Part shown: one piece after another, positions 45,194 through 55,178 of the stretch
Position numbering within the stretch: the first letter of the stretch is position 1
Layout: the number at the start of each line of letters is the position of its first letter
Assembly: GCF_001590905.1 (NCBI RefSeq)
Contig: NZ_BCTT01000004.1
Span: forward strand, 1 to 64,000
DNA from: Serratia grimesii NBRC 13537
GTDB lineage: Bacteria; Pseudomonadota; Gammaproteobacteria; Enterobacterales; Enterobacteriaceae
Length of the DNA stretch: 64,000 nucleotides
Reading direction: 5' to 3'
The notes under the pieces: model-generated
Databases searched by the model: none
Told to the model about the DNA's origin: nothing
Seen by the model: the letters and a program-made list of their open reading frames with translations, nothing else
Translations under genes and position numbers: made by a program

Positions 45194-46147
45194 CTAAATC
45201 AACAACTTCACCCGATCATAAATCAGTCGGTCCTCGAGCCGCGCGGAGCGAGCATGCTGGCGCAGGGTGCGGATCAGGTTATCAATCAACGCGTGGGCAG
45301 CGGTGCTGAGGATGCTGTTGCGCCTGGTGACAATGTTCAGCCGCGCCAGGTCGCAGCCTTCCTGTAGCGCCAGCGGTTGCAGCCGTCCGGCAAACTGCGG
45401 TAAACCTATCAACGGTACCGGGCTCCAGGTACACATGTCTGCCGACTCCACCATTGCCTGCAACATGCCGAGGGAATGCGCATGAATAATGCGGTTCGGA
45501 TCGAGTTGAGCGCCGTGTCGGCTGAACAGTTGCTGGATTAAATCATCATAATTTTCCGGGGTGTAGTTCAGTACCCAATCCTGCTCCAGCAATTGGTGGA
45601 CTGAGGTGCTTTGGGCCAACGGATGGCCGTGGCGCACCATCACCGCCGTTTCATAATCCAGCAACGGCTCACAATGAAACTCCTGCGGTGCCATCGAAGC
45701 CGGAAGCGGCGTGATGGCAAAATCCATCGTGCCCTCTCGCAGCTGGGATTGGGCGTTGGCCATCAGACTTTCAAACAGCTCCAGTTTTACCCTCGGCATC
45801 TTTTTGCGAAAGGCCACCACCGCCGCCGGTAACACCGTCAACATCAGCCACGGCGTGATCGCCACTTTCACCTGCTCTTGCGCCAGCCCACGCAGGCCCG
45901 CCATCTCATTGTTGGCCTGTTCCAGTTGGTTCAACACCAGCCGCGCGTGCGCCAACAACGTTTTTCCATAAGGCGTGAACCCCAACCCGGCGGGTGTGCG
46001 GATCAGCAACGGCAATTCCTGTTGCTGTTCCAGCTCTCGCAAGGCCCGCGTGACCGCCGCCTGTGAAAGCCCCAATTGTCGTGCGGCGGCGCGGATGCTA
46101 CCACCGTCGGCACTGGCGACCAAAGCCTGTAACTGATGTAGTTTCAT
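45194..46147 (-). CDS. LysR-family regulator of the amidohydrolase cluster
   Basis: A 317-residue regulator from ATG 46147 behind AGGGGG. The helix-turn-helix is GSIRAAARQLGLSQAAVTRAL, and the effector domain starts near residue 90 (VKVAITPWLMLTVLPA). It is of the subgroup that controls amino acid or aromatic metabolism. It diverges from an M20 amidohydrolase gene and probably controls it. Confidence 0.9.
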   Translation of the reverse strand: MKLHQLQALVASADGGSIRAAARQLGLSQAAVTRALRELEQQQELPLLIRTPAGLGFTPYGKTLLAHARLVLNQLEQANNEMAGLRGLAQEQVKVAITPWLMLTVLPAAVVAFRKKMPRVKLELFESLMANAQSQLREGTMDFAITPLPASMAPQEFHCEPLLDYETAVMVRHGHPLAQSTSVHQLLEQDWVLNYTPENYDDLIQQLFSRHGAQLDPNRIIHAHSLGMLQAMVESADMCTWSPVPLIGLPQFAGRLQPLALQEGCDLARLNIVTRRNSILSTAAHALIDNLIRTLRQHARSARLEDRLIYDRVKLLI

Positions 46148-46286
46148 CACGCCCCCTGACAATCATAAGTTGTCAGCATAACCGAACGACGGCTCCCCGG
46201 GCAAAAGGTTGTTTGTTAGTCTCCGAAGTACCTTGTTCCCGGTTATCTTTCGCGTCGGGGAGTGAACATTCAATCGGGATGCCGCA

Positions 46287-47456
46287 ATGGGAAATTTGCT
46301 TGTTTTACCTGAAATAGCCGCTGTTCATCACGAAATGGTCGCCATTCGCCACCATATTCATGCGCATCCAGAGCTGGGATTCAATGAGTTTGCTACCAGC
46401 GATTTGGTTGCAAAGCTGCTGACCGAGTGGGGTTATCAGGTCACGCGTCACATAGGACAAACCGGGGTTGTCGCCACCCTGCAACGCGGCGTGGGGAAAT
46501 CGCTTGGCTTGCGGGCCGATATGGATGCGTTGCCGATTGAAGAAACCAGCGGACTGCCTTATGCCAGCACCCATAGCGGCGTGATGCACGCCTGCGGCCA
46601 TGATGGCCACACCACAATGCTGCTGGCGGCAGCGCGCTATCTGGCACTGCACTCTGACTTTACCGGCACTCTGCATCTGATTTTCCAGCCGGCAGAAGAA
46701 GGTGGCGGTGGTGCCAGAGTGATGATCGAAGATGGGCTGTTTGAACGCTTCCCTTGTGACGCGGTGTTCGCCATGCATAACGTGCCCGGCTTCCCTATTG
46801 GCCAACTGGGCTTTGCCAGCGGCCCCTTCATGTGTTCAGCCGATACGGTCAACATCACCCTGCACGGCCACGGCGGCCACGGTGCGGTCCCGCAACACAC
46901 GGTCGATCCGGTGGTGGTCTGCGCAGCCATCGTGATGAGCCTGCAAACTATCGTGTCCAGAAATATTGATCCACAGGAAACGGCGATCATCACCGTGGGG
47001 GCGATCCAGGCCGGTCTTGCCAGCAATGTGATCCCTGCGACTGCCACCATGACACTGAGCGTGCGCGCACTGAATGCCGATGTACGTCAACGGCTGGAAA
47101 ACCGCATTACCGCACTGGTTGAAGCGCAAGCCGTCAGTTTTGGTGCCCGGGCAGAAATTGATTACCAGCATGGTTATCCGGTGCTGGTGAACCACGCAGC
47201 GGAAACCGAACTGGCGCGTGAAGTGGCGCTGGACTGGGCGGGCGAACAACAGCTAATTCCATCACTACGGCCATTTACCGCCAGTGAGGATTTCGCCTTT
47301 ATGCTGGAGAAATGCCCCGGCAGCTATATCTCAATTGGCAATGGTGAAAGCACGCCCGGCAATTCACTGCATAACGCCGGTTACGATTTCAACGACGCAT
47401 GCCTGCCGATTGGCGCAACGTACTGGGTCAAGTTGGTTGAACGCTTTTTGGCTTAA
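46287..47456 (+). CDS. M20-family amidohydrolase (hippurate hydrolase-like)
   Basis: A metal-dependent amidohydrolase of 389 residues. Metal ligands are in MHACGHDGHTTM, QPAEEGGGGARVM, MHNVPGFPIGQL and the late FTASEDFAFML. The insert dimerisation domain (about 185-300) is present. Likely substrates are N-acyl amino acids such as hippurate. It is followed 36 bases on by a polar amino acid binding protein gene, suggesting uptake of the product or substrate; the LysR gene is divergent. Confidence 0.9.
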   Translation: MGNLLVLPEIAAVHHEMVAIRHHIHAHPELGFNEFATSDLVAKLLTEWGYQVTRHIGQTGVVATLQRGVGKSLGLRADMDALPIEETSGLPYASTHSGVMHACGHDGHTTMLLAAARYLALHSDFTGTLHLIFQPAEEGGGGARVMIEDGLFERFPCDAVFAMHNVPGFPIGQLGFASGPFMCSADTVNITLHGHGGHGAVPQHTVDPVVVCAAIVMSLQTIVSRNIDPQETAIITVGAIQAGLASNVIPATATMTLSVRALNADVRQRLENRITALVEAQAVSFGARAEIDYQHGYPVLVNHAAETELAREVALDWAGEQQLIPSLRPFTASEDFAFMLEKCPGSYISIGNGESTPGNSLHNAGYDFNDACLPIGATYWVKLVERFLA

Positions 47457-47492
47457 TGGCCTTTTGAACACCACAACACTGAGGAAAATGAA

Positions 47493-48281
47493 ATGAAAAC
47501 AAAAAGTAGCCTGGTTTTATTGCTGCCACTGGCGTTAAGTTTCGCGGCCTTTGGTGGAGAGTTCAGCGGCAAAGTCATTAAGCTGGGCGTCGACCCCACC
47601 TATCCGCCGTTGGAATACAAGACTCCACAGGGTGCGCTGACCGGATTCGGTGTCGATATTGCGCAGGCAATGTGCGATCAAATGCAGGCCAAATGCATTT
47701 GGGTCGAAAGCAGTTGGGATGGGATGATCCCGGGGTTGCAGGCAAAAAAGTTTGACGCCATTGCCTCGTCCATGACCATTACGCCGCAGCGTCAGGCGCA
47801 AATAGCCTTCTCGGATAAAGTGTCCAATGCCCCGGCACGGTTGGTAGCCCGTAAAGGCAGCGATCTGCAACCTACCGCGGCTTCGCTGAAAGGCAAATCC
47901 GTTGGCGTACAACAGGGATCCAGCCAGGAAGCTTACGCCAACGCGCTATGGCGACCAGCTGGGGTCAATGTGGTGTCCTACCAAAGCCAGCAGGAAGCCA
48001 ATGAAGATTTGGTCAATGGACGGTTGGATGCGTCACTGTTGGCCAGTGTCAGCGCCAGTGAGTTTTTCCATACGCCTGCCGGGAAGGATTTTGCCTTTAC
48101 CGGTGCTGAGCTCAATGACAGCAAATATTTCGGTATCGGCGACGGTATTGGGTTGCGTAAAGAGGATACGGCATTGCTCAATGCATTTAATGCCGCGCTG
48201 AAAGCGATCATCGCCAACGGCACTTATAAGAAAGTGAACGATAAATACTTTGATTTTGACGTGTATGGTTCAGGGCAATAA
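47493..48281 (+). CDS. Polar amino acid ABC transporter, periplasmic binding protein
   Basis: A type II (ArgT/HisJ-like) binding protein of 262 residues. The signal peptide ends near FGG-EF. Motifs are KLGVDPTYPPLEYK, GFGVDIAQAM, VESSWDGMIPGL and KFDAIASSMTIT. It would bind basic or other polar amino acids. No cognate permease or ATPase gene is adjacent, so it must use a transporter encoded elsewhere. It is probably cotranscribed with the amidohydrolase gene. Confidence 0.9.
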   Translation: MKTKSSLVLLLPLALSFAAFGGEFSGKVIKLGVDPTYPPLEYKTPQGALTGFGVDIAQAMCDQMQAKCIWVESSWDGMIPGLQAKKFDAIASSMTITPQRQAQIAFSDKVSNAPARLVARKGSDLQPTAASLKGKSVGVQQGSSQEAYANALWRPAGVNVVSYQSQQEANEDLVNGRLDASLLASVSASEFFHTPAGKDFAFTGAELNDSKYFGIGDGIGLRKEDTALLNAFNAALKAIIANGTYKKVNDKYFDFDVYGSGQ

Positions 48282-48311
48282 CGGCGGATTGGCGGGAAAC
48301 AAAAAATAAAA

Positions 48312-48333
48312 GGGCCAGGCAAATGCCCGGCCC
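48312..48333. terminator. Bidirectional-type terminator between the binding-protein gene and tmaR
   Basis: GGGCC-A-GGCAAATGCC-C-GGCCC is a compact stem with A-rich flank on the left (AAAAAATAAAA) and a weaker A-run on the right. It serves best for the minus-strand tmaR message. Confidence 0.7.
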
Positions 48334-48344
48334 GATAAAAACGG

Positions 48345-48677
<333 letters not shown>

Positions 48678-48823
48678 TTAGTAATACACAGATTCATTTG
48701 CTTACGGCCACAATGATACCAAGATACAGGTTTGTGGCGGTCAGGCACAACACTCATCGCCCTATCTTACTCACTTTGCTGTCCGGACAAAAACCCGAAG
48801 CGCCTGCTTCATGATCTGACCCC

Positions 48824-49891
48824 CTATTCGCGCCCGGTAGCAGTACAGACCTTGAGCAGGTCGCCCAGTTCTTCCAGTTGTTGTGTCAGCTCCATGCTCA
48901 GCCAGACATAACCGTAAATTGGCGCTTCGCCGTGCTGACTGACACTGGCTTCCTGCATCAGCGTTTTCAGTTCAGCGGCGATTTCGCTTAGCTCGCCTGC
49001 CACGACAGATTGTTGCGCTTGTGGGCCATTACGCATCGTGTCCGCCAATGATTCAAGCGACCGCAGCGTCAGCAATTGCGCACTGCGCAGGGTTTTCGCA
49101 TTCAGCATAATGAAATGGGTTTCACGCGAGGCCCAATAAGCGTCCGCCAACAGCTCCAGAGTACAGACCAGATTGCGGCTCAACGTTTGTACCGCTTCAA
49201 ATACAGCCGGAGGAATATGGGTTTCTTTACTGCTGGGAACAATCAGGCCGCGCAATTTGACCACCTGATTCAAGAGATCTTTCAACTGCGGTTCCAACCG
49301 CGGCCGCTCTATCATGTTCGGTGACAAATAAGCACCGTAGATTTTACTCGCGCTTTGCAAGCAATCCGCCATCTGCATACGCCACAGAATGTAGGCGCGC
49401 TGAGGGTAAATGCTGGTGAACAACAACGCCAGCAACGAACCAAAAATTACGTCACCACTGCGCCACAACGCGGTATGCATGTCACCTGCCCCCGCGCCAC
49501 AAACCACCGCCAGTGTAATCCCCACCAACAGTGCCATATAGGGCCGCTTACCGAGTGTCAGATAGCCGCAGAAAAACATCACCACCCCGCACCACGCCAG
49601 CATCAGCGGTAGCGAGTAGAGTTCGAGATACAGAGCAATCAGGCCCGAGGCTGCACCAAACACCGTACCGGCGATACGTTGCAGTGCACGTTGCAACACA
49701 TTCCCCCAGAACGAAATCGGCCCCATCACCACCACTAAAGTAATCAATGGCCAGGTCCCTTCCGGCACCGCGAGCAAACGAATCAGCAGGAAGGTCAGGA
49801 TAAACGCCAGCCCAATGCGCACACCATGCACAATGCGGTAATGGCGATAAGTCAGACGTTCAAACGACGATATTTTTCTGTCGAGGCGCAC
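48824..49891 (-). CDS. yeeA: YeeA-type FUSC-family membrane protein
   Basis: An inner-membrane protein of 355 residues, E. coli YeeA having 352. About six helices lie in residues 25-165 (PEGTWPLITLVVVMGPISFWG is the FUSC hallmark), followed by a helical cytoplasmic domain. Relatives such as AaeB export aromatic acids, but YeeA has no proven substrate. It is upstream of tmaR in the same direction. Confidence 0.88.
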   Translation of the reverse strand: MRLDRKISSFERLTYRHYRIVHGVRIGLAFILTFLLIRLLAVPEGTWPLITLVVVMGPISFWGNVLQRALQRIAGTVFGAASGLIALYLELYSLPLMLAWCGVVMFFCGYLTLGKRPYMALLVGITLAVVCGAGAGDMHTALWRSGDVIFGSLLALLFTSIYPQRAYILWRMQMADCLQSASKIYGAYLSPNMIERPRLEPQLKDLLNQVVKLRGLIVPSSKETHIPPAVFEAVQTLSRNLVCTLELLADAYWASRETHFIMLNAKTLRSAQLLTLRSLESLADTMRNGPQAQQSVVAGELSEIAAELKTLMQEASVSQHGEAPIYGYVWLSMELTQQLEELGDLLKVCTATGRE

Positions 49892-49990
49892 AATGCATCC
49901 CGTTATGAGGGGCGAGAAAGTACATTAGTTTAGCGGAGGAAGAGGGGTAGAGAAAAGGCGGATAAGGCGTCCCTCACCCGCAGTCAGTCC

Positions 49991-50758
49991 TTAAGCAGCA
50001 TATTTATCCACCAGCGCCTGTAAAATGGCGGCGGTTTCCACATCCATCACCCCATCATACTGGCGTTGACGGAAATGCAGTTGGAAGGCACGCACCAGTT
50101 GGCGATAACCTTCAGCGTCAACCGCTGCCGAGGTGTCATAGCCATATTTGGCGAACAGCGCCAATAAATCAGCTTGTGCGGGCACGCCATGGCATTGATA
50201 TTCATGCTGGTGTCGTTGTTTCACCGCATCCTCATACCAGGCGCCAACCCCGGCTTGATACAGCTGATGCCACGGGAACTGCGGACCCGGATCGCTCTTG
50301 CGGCCCGGCGCGATATCAGAATGCGCCACCACGTTAATGGGGGTGATATCCGGATAACGTTGCAGGATATTTTGCGCCAGTTGAGTTACCGCCGCAATTT
50401 GCTGCGGGTTAAACGGTGGGAAAGTAATGTCTTCACCATCGCCACTCGCCAGATTGACGATCTCAATGCCAATCGCCGTATCGTTGAGATTAGAGCGATT
50501 GCCCCATTGGCTTGCACCGGCATGCCAGGCCCGTTCATCTTCATCCACCAAATTAAAGATGCGTACACCACTGAAACCGGCTGCCTGATAGGTTTGATCT
50601 TCCGGATCCGGCACCAGGTAATGGGCGCTGACCGATTTGCCGGTCAGTGACTGCACGGAATCGGCAAAATTCTGCGCCGTGTAATGCAGCACCAAAAAGC
50701 GCACCCGGTGGCCAAAGCCGGCTACCGAACGGTAGCTATTGTAATCAATACTGAACAT
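49991..50758 (-). CDS. N-acetylmuramoyl-L-alanine amidase (AmpD/AmiD type), apparently without signal peptide
   Basis: An Amidase_2 enzyme of 255 residues with a C-terminal peptidoglycan-binding-like domain (about 185-250). Zinc ligands fit H25 in LVLHYTAQ and H in VVAHSDIAPGRKSDPGP, which also supplies the catalytic Lys/Asp region. E. coli AmiD is an outer-membrane lipoprotein, whereas this one begins MFSIDYNSYR with no signal or lipobox. It may therefore act in the cytoplasm on recycled muropeptides, like AmpD. Serratia is known to have more than one AmiD-type protein. Confidence 0.87.
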   Translation of the reverse strand: MFSIDYNSYRSVAGFGHRVRFLVLHYTAQNFADSVQSLTGKSVSAHYLVPDPEDQTYQAAGFSGVRIFNLVDEDERAWHAGASQWGNRSNLNDTAIGIEIVNLASGDGEDITFPPFNPQQIAAVTQLAQNILQRYPDITPINVVAHSDIAPGRKSDPGPQFPWHQLYQAGVGAWYEDAVKQRHQHEYQCHGVPAQADLLALFAKYGYDTSAAVDAEGYRQLVRAFQLHFRQRQYDGVMDVETAAILQALVDKYAA

Positions 50759-50888
50759 CGTAGATTCCTTGTTAGTTAAACTCGCGTGCCTCAGTCACTG
50801 TAGGAGACGAATATATTCATCCCGGGTCAACCAGTCCCAACATGCTACGACCCTACAATGCCTTCGTGGACCCTGTCCACTCATTAAT

Positions 50889-50907
50889 ATTTAGCTAATT
50901 GCTAAAT
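50889..50907. promoter_or_regulatory. Operator of the S24 repressor
   Basis: ATTTAGC-TAATT-GCTAAAT has perfect 7-base arms. The same half-sites recur as TTTAGCAAAAA (50923-50933) and CTTTTTGCTAAAG (50944-50956), so there are two full palindromic sites with different spacing. Both lie just before the repressor ATG at 50971, so autoregulation is likely. Confidence 0.7.
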
Positions 50908-50970
50908 TTAAAGCAAGATAAATTTAGCAAAAACGATATTTACCTTTTTGCTAAAGAATGCGATCATCCG

Positions 50971-51720
50971 ATGATGGAAACCAAAGAAATAAGACGCAAT
51001 AATTTGCGCGAGCTGATGGCCAGCTATGCCCGGCAGGGCATCAACCAGAACGATTTCGCGGTGCTGGTTGAATCCTCTTCGCCAACGCTGAGCCAAATTA
51101 CCGGTGAAAAATCCTCCCGCAACCTTGGCGATAACCTTGCCAGGCGGATCGAGGCCAAACTGGATCTGCCCAAAGGCTGGTTCGACGTTTTCCATGAAAA
51201 ACAGTTGGTGCACCCGTTCGATAACGTGGCGGCAGAGTCGGATTTTCAACCTGCCCGCCTGAAACCGGTAGTGTGGGAAGATACCGAACAGGACAAGGAA
51301 GAGTTTGTGGAAATCCCCCTACTGGATATCAATTTTTCTGCCGGCGATGGCTGTTATGAAATCGTTGATCGTGAAGAGTTTTCACTGATCTTTCGTCGCT
51401 ACTATCTGCACAAGATGGGGGTGGCGGTCAATGCGGCGCGTATCATCCGTATTTCCGGCTCCAGCATGGAGCCACGGCTACAAGATGGCGACGTGGTGGG
51501 CATCAATACCGATGACACACGCATCCGCGAAGGCAAAACCTACGCGATTCGTCATGGTAATTTACTGCGGGTCAAAGTGCTGATCGAACAGCCTGACGGC
51601 GGTGTCACTATTCGCTCCCTGAACCGGGAAGAATACCAGGACGAACACCTGAGTTATCCGCAGCGTAAAGACCAACTGGTGGTGCTGGGCCGCGTTTTCT
51701 GGTCGTCTTCATCCTGGTAA
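50971..51720 (+). CDS. Phage-type repressor: XRE helix-turn-helix plus S24 peptidase
   Basis: A LexA/CI-like repressor of 249 residues from ATG 50971. The DNA-binding domain (about 8-75) includes NQNDFAVLVESSSPTLSQI. The self-cleavage site is probably Ala-Gly in NFSAGDG. The catalytic Ser lies in SGSSMEPRLQDGDVV and the Lys in AIRHGNLLRVKVL. RecA-stimulated self-cleavage upon DNA damage is expected from the family. No other phage gene is near, so it is an orphan or a domesticated repressor that controls distant genes. Confidence 0.88.
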   Translation: MMETKEIRRNNLRELMASYARQGINQNDFAVLVESSSPTLSQITGEKSSRNLGDNLARRIEAKLDLPKGWFDVFHEKQLVHPFDNVAAESDFQPARLKPVVWEDTEQDKEEFVEIPLLDINFSAGDGCYEIVDREEFSLIFRRYYLHKMGVAVNAARIIRISGSSMEPRLQDGDVVGINTDDTRIREGKTYAIRHGNLLRVKVLIEQPDGGVTIRSLNREEYQDEHLSYPQRKDQLVVLGRVFWSSSSW

Positions 51721-51762
51721 TGGGCGGGATACAATCAGGCGCCGCTTAGCGGCGCCATCCTG

Positions 51763-52872
51763 TTATTTGAAATCCACGACCATCTGCTGCTGGATAGACA
51801 AACCGCGGGTAGACTGCACGCAACGGGCGATGTAGTCGGTAAAACGCGGCGGTTTCGGCATGCCCAGCTTAAGAATTTTGTCGTTGCTGAAACGCACGTT
51901 AAGCATGGCGAAAGATCCATACAAACGCATCGCTTTCAGCATCAGTCTTTCGTTGCACGGCCCGAAAATATCTTTCAGTTGCTTGCGCATGTTCAGCAGT
52001 GCTTCGTAACTGACCTGTGCGTAATGGTCGCCAAGCGGTGGTTTTTCCAACGCGGCAGCAATAGCGCGATCAATATCTGCGAAGCTGACACTGCTCTCTT
52101 CGCCAGCGGAAATATGGTAAACGTCATTATCCAGCGTTTCGCTGTTCAGCAACATCACCATCGCATCAGCACAGTAATCGACCGGGATCACGTCGATGTT
52201 GTCCTGCAGCGAGCACATGAATTTACGCAGCATCAGTGCCATGCTGAACACCCAGAAAATACTGCTGGATGGCTGGCACCCTAAACGGGTGTGCCCAACA
52301 ACGATAGAAGGACGAGCAATCACCAGCGGCAGTTGCGGGCAGTGTTGACGCATTAACTGTTCAATCGTGGATTTAGAGCGGGTGTATTCCACCAGATGCT
52401 CAGCCGTTTCTTCAAACTCACCACTTTCCGCAACCAATGAACCCGGTTCCGGTGCACAAGACATTGCGGTACCAACATGCAGAAAACGTTTTAATCCCGG
52501 TACCTGCGCCATTCTTTCGGCAAAGGCCAATGTACCTTCAACGTTAACCTTCCAAATAAGCGGGTTATTGCCAAATGAAGCGACAGCGGCACAATTGATA
52601 ACGTGCGTTACATTGTTAATACGTGTGTCCGCTAAAAAATTAGCAGGCTCACTTAAATCACCCAACAATATATTTTCTATCGTGATTTTAGAGAATAAAT
52701 CGGATTCAATATTAAACTTCTCCATATTAATCCGAATACGCTCCAGCCCCTGCTGCGCATTTTCAGCTCGCACTAACAGAAGATAGTTAATTTCCTGATT
52801 TTCATTCAGTAATTTTTCGAGCACTGCACCACCGAGAAAGCCAGTAGCGCCGGTCAACAGCAGAGTTTTCAT
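51763..52872 (-). CDS. NAD(P)-dependent epimerase / thioester reductase-like protein
   Basis: An extended SDR of 369 residues from ATG 52872. The Rossmann motif is TGATGFLGGAVLEKLL and the active-site YxxxK is in YTRSKSTIEQLM. The order of blocks (INCAAVASF, HVGTAMSCAPEPG, RPSIVVGHT) matches the NAD_binding_4 (fatty acyl-CoA or thioester reductase) family. The substrate is unknown. A poor upstream extension is not used. It stands alone, convergent with the S24 repressor gene. Confidence 0.82.
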   Translation of the reverse strand: MKTLLLTGATGFLGGAVLEKLLNENQEINYLLLVRAENAQQGLERIRINMEKFNIESDLFSKITIENILLGDLSEPANFLADTRINNVTHVINCAAVASFGNNPLIWKVNVEGTLAFAERMAQVPGLKRFLHVGTAMSCAPEPGSLVAESGEFEETAEHLVEYTRSKSTIEQLMRQHCPQLPLVIARPSIVVGHTRLGCQPSSSIFWVFSMALMLRKFMCSLQDNIDVIPVDYCADAMVMLLNSETLDNDVYHISAGEESSVSFADIDRAIAAALEKPPLGDHYAQVSYEALLNMRKQLKDIFGPCNERLMLKAMRLYGSFAMLNVRFSNDKILKLGMPKPPRFTDYIARCVQSTRGLSIQQQMVVDFK

Positions 52873-53129
52873 AATATGCACCCACATTGGCATTGAATGC
52901 TGCTGATTGTATGCGGGGATATTTAAACAAATATTAAATGGAACTCAGTGGCACCTATTTATCTTTTCTTAATATTATCTTAAGGAATATCCTGAAACAT
53001 CACTGAGGTATTTGGTAACACATTAATAAAAAAACACCCATAATAAATGCGGCCGTTTACGGACCATTGATACAAACTCTGATTTAATTTCCTGGTAAAT
53101 GTTATTCCCTTTTTTCATCAGGAGTATTT

Positions 53130-53339
53130 ATGAGCTATAACCAAAAAGTTTGGTTGGGCATCCTGGTCCTGTGCAGTGTCTTCTGGCTGGCGGTGATCGG
53201 CGGTATTTTCTCGATCCATGAAGCCTACGAGCGCACAAGCCTGCAAAGTCAGCAGGATTTCACAACGCGATACTCTCAGCATTATCATGGCACTGCAACA
53301 CCGAACCACGGCCTCCAGGCGCGAACGCCAACATCCTGA
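53130..53339 (+). CDS. Small inner-membrane protein, 69 residues
   Basis: One N-terminal membrane helix (VWLGILVLCSVFWLAVIGGI) precedes a polar, His- and Gln-rich tail. The ATG at 53130 follows CAGGAGTATTT, a strong site with good spacing, and this argues for a real gene despite its size. No function known. Confidence 0.7.
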   Translation: MSYNQKVWLGILVLCSVFWLAVIGGIFSIHEAYERTSLQSQQDFTTRYSQHYHGTATPNHGLQARTPTS

Positions 53340-53414
53340 TATGCCCCCCTGAATGGGTAGGGACAAGCATGTCTAACGATCTTATGATGCCCTTTAGTTC
53401 ATAGGGAGAATAAT

Positions 53415-53603
53415 ATGGATCGAAAGCTGGATCGCTTACCGCAAGCCGAGCGTGAGAAAATTGAAACCGACTTACTCGCTCTCAGCGTCATTTATAACGA
53501 ACGCTATGGCATTGCCGCCAATACTGCCCATGCCGAAAAACAGGTGCCCGATTATTTGCGTTCCTACTTTCATCTGCGCCTAAGCTACTATCGCAATGCG
53601 TAA
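53415..53603 (+). CDS. Small cytoplasmic protein, 62 residues
   Basis: A charged, helical protein (MDRKLDRLPQAEREKIETDL...) without signal or membrane segment. The ATG follows AGGGAGAATAAT. It lies just upstream of sbcB in the same direction. I do not recognise a family. Confidence 0.65.
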   Translation: MDRKLDRLPQAEREKIETDLLALSVIYNERYGIAANTAHAEKQVPDYLRSYFHLRLSYYRNA

Positions 53604-53679
53604 TACCGCGCATTTCGGTGATTAACGCTAACGACTCGTACATCTCGCCGTTACAATAGGAAAATATTCCCAACGCCAC

Positions 53680-55122
53680 GTGAGAGATGCGATTTTGAGC
53701 AGCAAGGCACCGGCCACATTCTACATTCACGACTACGAAACCTTCGGTAAAAGCCCATCAATGGACCGCCCGGCGCAGTTTGCCGGTGTGCGTACCGATA
53801 TGGATTTCAATATCATCGAAGAACCACTGGTCATCTATTGCACCCCGGCCGACGACTACTTGCCTGATCCTGAAGCGGTGATGATCACCGGTATTACGCC
53901 GCAATTGGCACTGGCAAAAGGTGTCAACGAAGCCGAGTTTGCGCGCCAAATTCATCAGGCATTCAGTGTGCCTGGCACCTGTATTCTGGGTTACAACAAT
54001 ATTCGTTTCGATGACGAAGTCAGCCGCAATATCTTCTACCGCAGCTTCTATGACCCCTATGCTTACAGTTGGCAAAACGGTAATTCCCGCTGGGATCTGC
54101 TCGATGTGATGCGTGCTTGCTATGCATTGCGTCCGGACGGTATCGTCTGGCCGGAAAACGAAGATGGCTTCCCCAGCTTCCGTCTGGAACACCTGACCCG
54201 TGCTAACGGCGTTGAACATGAGCATGCCCATGACGCCATGTCGGATGTTTACGCCACCATCGCCATGGCCAAGCTGGTCAAACAAGCGCAACCGCGGCTA
54301 TTTGACTTCCTGCTGCAACATCGTAACAAGCATAAGCTGAATGCCTTGATAGATATCGCAGAAATGGCTCCGTTGGTACACGTTTCCGGCATGTTCGGCG
54401 CAGCGCGTGGCAATACCAGTTGGGTCTCGCCGTTGGCCTGGCATCCGGATAACAAAAATGCGGTCATCATGTGTGATTTAGCCGGTGATATGACGCCATT
54501 GTTGACGTTAAGCGCTGATGAATTGCGCGAACGGCTGTATACCCGCAGAGACGACCTGGCACCAGGCCAATCCCCGGTACCGATCAAACTGGTGCATATC
54601 AACAAATGCCCGGTACTGGCACCCGCCAAGACCCTATTACCAGAAAACGCGGAACGCTTGGGGATCGATCGCCAAGCTTGTCTGCAAAATCTGCAATTGC
54701 TGCGCCAACACCCACAAGTACGCGAAAAAGTGGTGGCGTTATTCGCTGAAGCCGAACCGTTTAAGGGCTCTGATGACGTCGACTCCCGGCTTTACGACGG
54801 CTTCTTCAGTGATGCTGACAAAGCGGCAATGAAGATTATCCAGCAAACTAAACCGCAAAACTTGCCGGCGCTGGATCTGACCTTCAGTGATGGCCGCATG
54901 AAGGAACTGCTGTTCCGCTTCCGGGCCCGCAACTACCCCAACACGTTGGATGACAGTGAGCAACGTCGTTGGTTGCAGCATCGTCAGGAAGTACTGAGCG
55001 CCGAACGGGTACAGAGCTACGTACTGCAACTGGAGTCGCTATATAACTTGTACGAAGGTGATCAAGAAAAGACCGCGCTGTTGAAAGCGCTGTTTGAGTA
55101 CGGTAAAGAATTGGTCGGCTGA
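53680..55122 (+). CDS. sbcB: Exonuclease I (SbcB)
   Basis: A DnaQ-fold 3'-5' single-strand DNA exonuclease for recombination and repair, 480 residues from GTG 53680. TTG at 53695, behind GAGAG, would give 475, the E. coli length. The active acidic residues lie in FYIHDYETFG, in GYNNIRFDDE and in EHAHDAMSDVYAT; the SH3-like and helical C-terminal domains follow. The DNA-binding surface is completed around RARNYPNTL. A terminator follows within 20 bases. Confidence 0.95.
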   Translation: MRDAILSSKAPATFYIHDYETFGKSPSMDRPAQFAGVRTDMDFNIIEEPLVIYCTPADDYLPDPEAVMITGITPQLALAKGVNEAEFARQIHQAFSVPGTCILGYNNIRFDDEVSRNIFYRSFYDPYAYSWQNGNSRWDLLDVMRACYALRPDGIVWPENEDGFPSFRLEHLTRANGVEHEHAHDAMSDVYATIAMAKLVKQAQPRLFDFLLQHRNKHKLNALIDIAEMAPLVHVSGMFGAARGNTSWVSPLAWHPDNKNAVIMCDLAGDMTPLLTLSADELRERLYTRRDDLAPGQSPVPIKLVHINKCPVLAPAKTLLPENAERLGIDRQACLQNLQLLRQHPQVREKVVALFAEAEPFKGSDDVDSRLYDGFFSDADKAAMKIIQQTKPQNLPALDLTFSDGRMKELLFRFRARNYPNTLDDSEQRRWLQHRQEVLSAERVQSYVLQLESLYNLYEGDQEKTALLKALFEYGKELVG

Positions 55123-55134
55123 CAAAAACAAAAA

Positions 55135-55157
55135 AGGGCGCCGAAGCGCCCTTTTTT
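55135..55157. terminator. Bidirectional terminator between sbcB and plaP
   Basis: GGGCGC-CGAA-GCGCCC flanked by AAAAAA and TTTTTT, so it works for both convergent genes. Confidence 0.93.
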
Positions 55158-55178
55158 AATGCACAACGCCGTTAAGAC

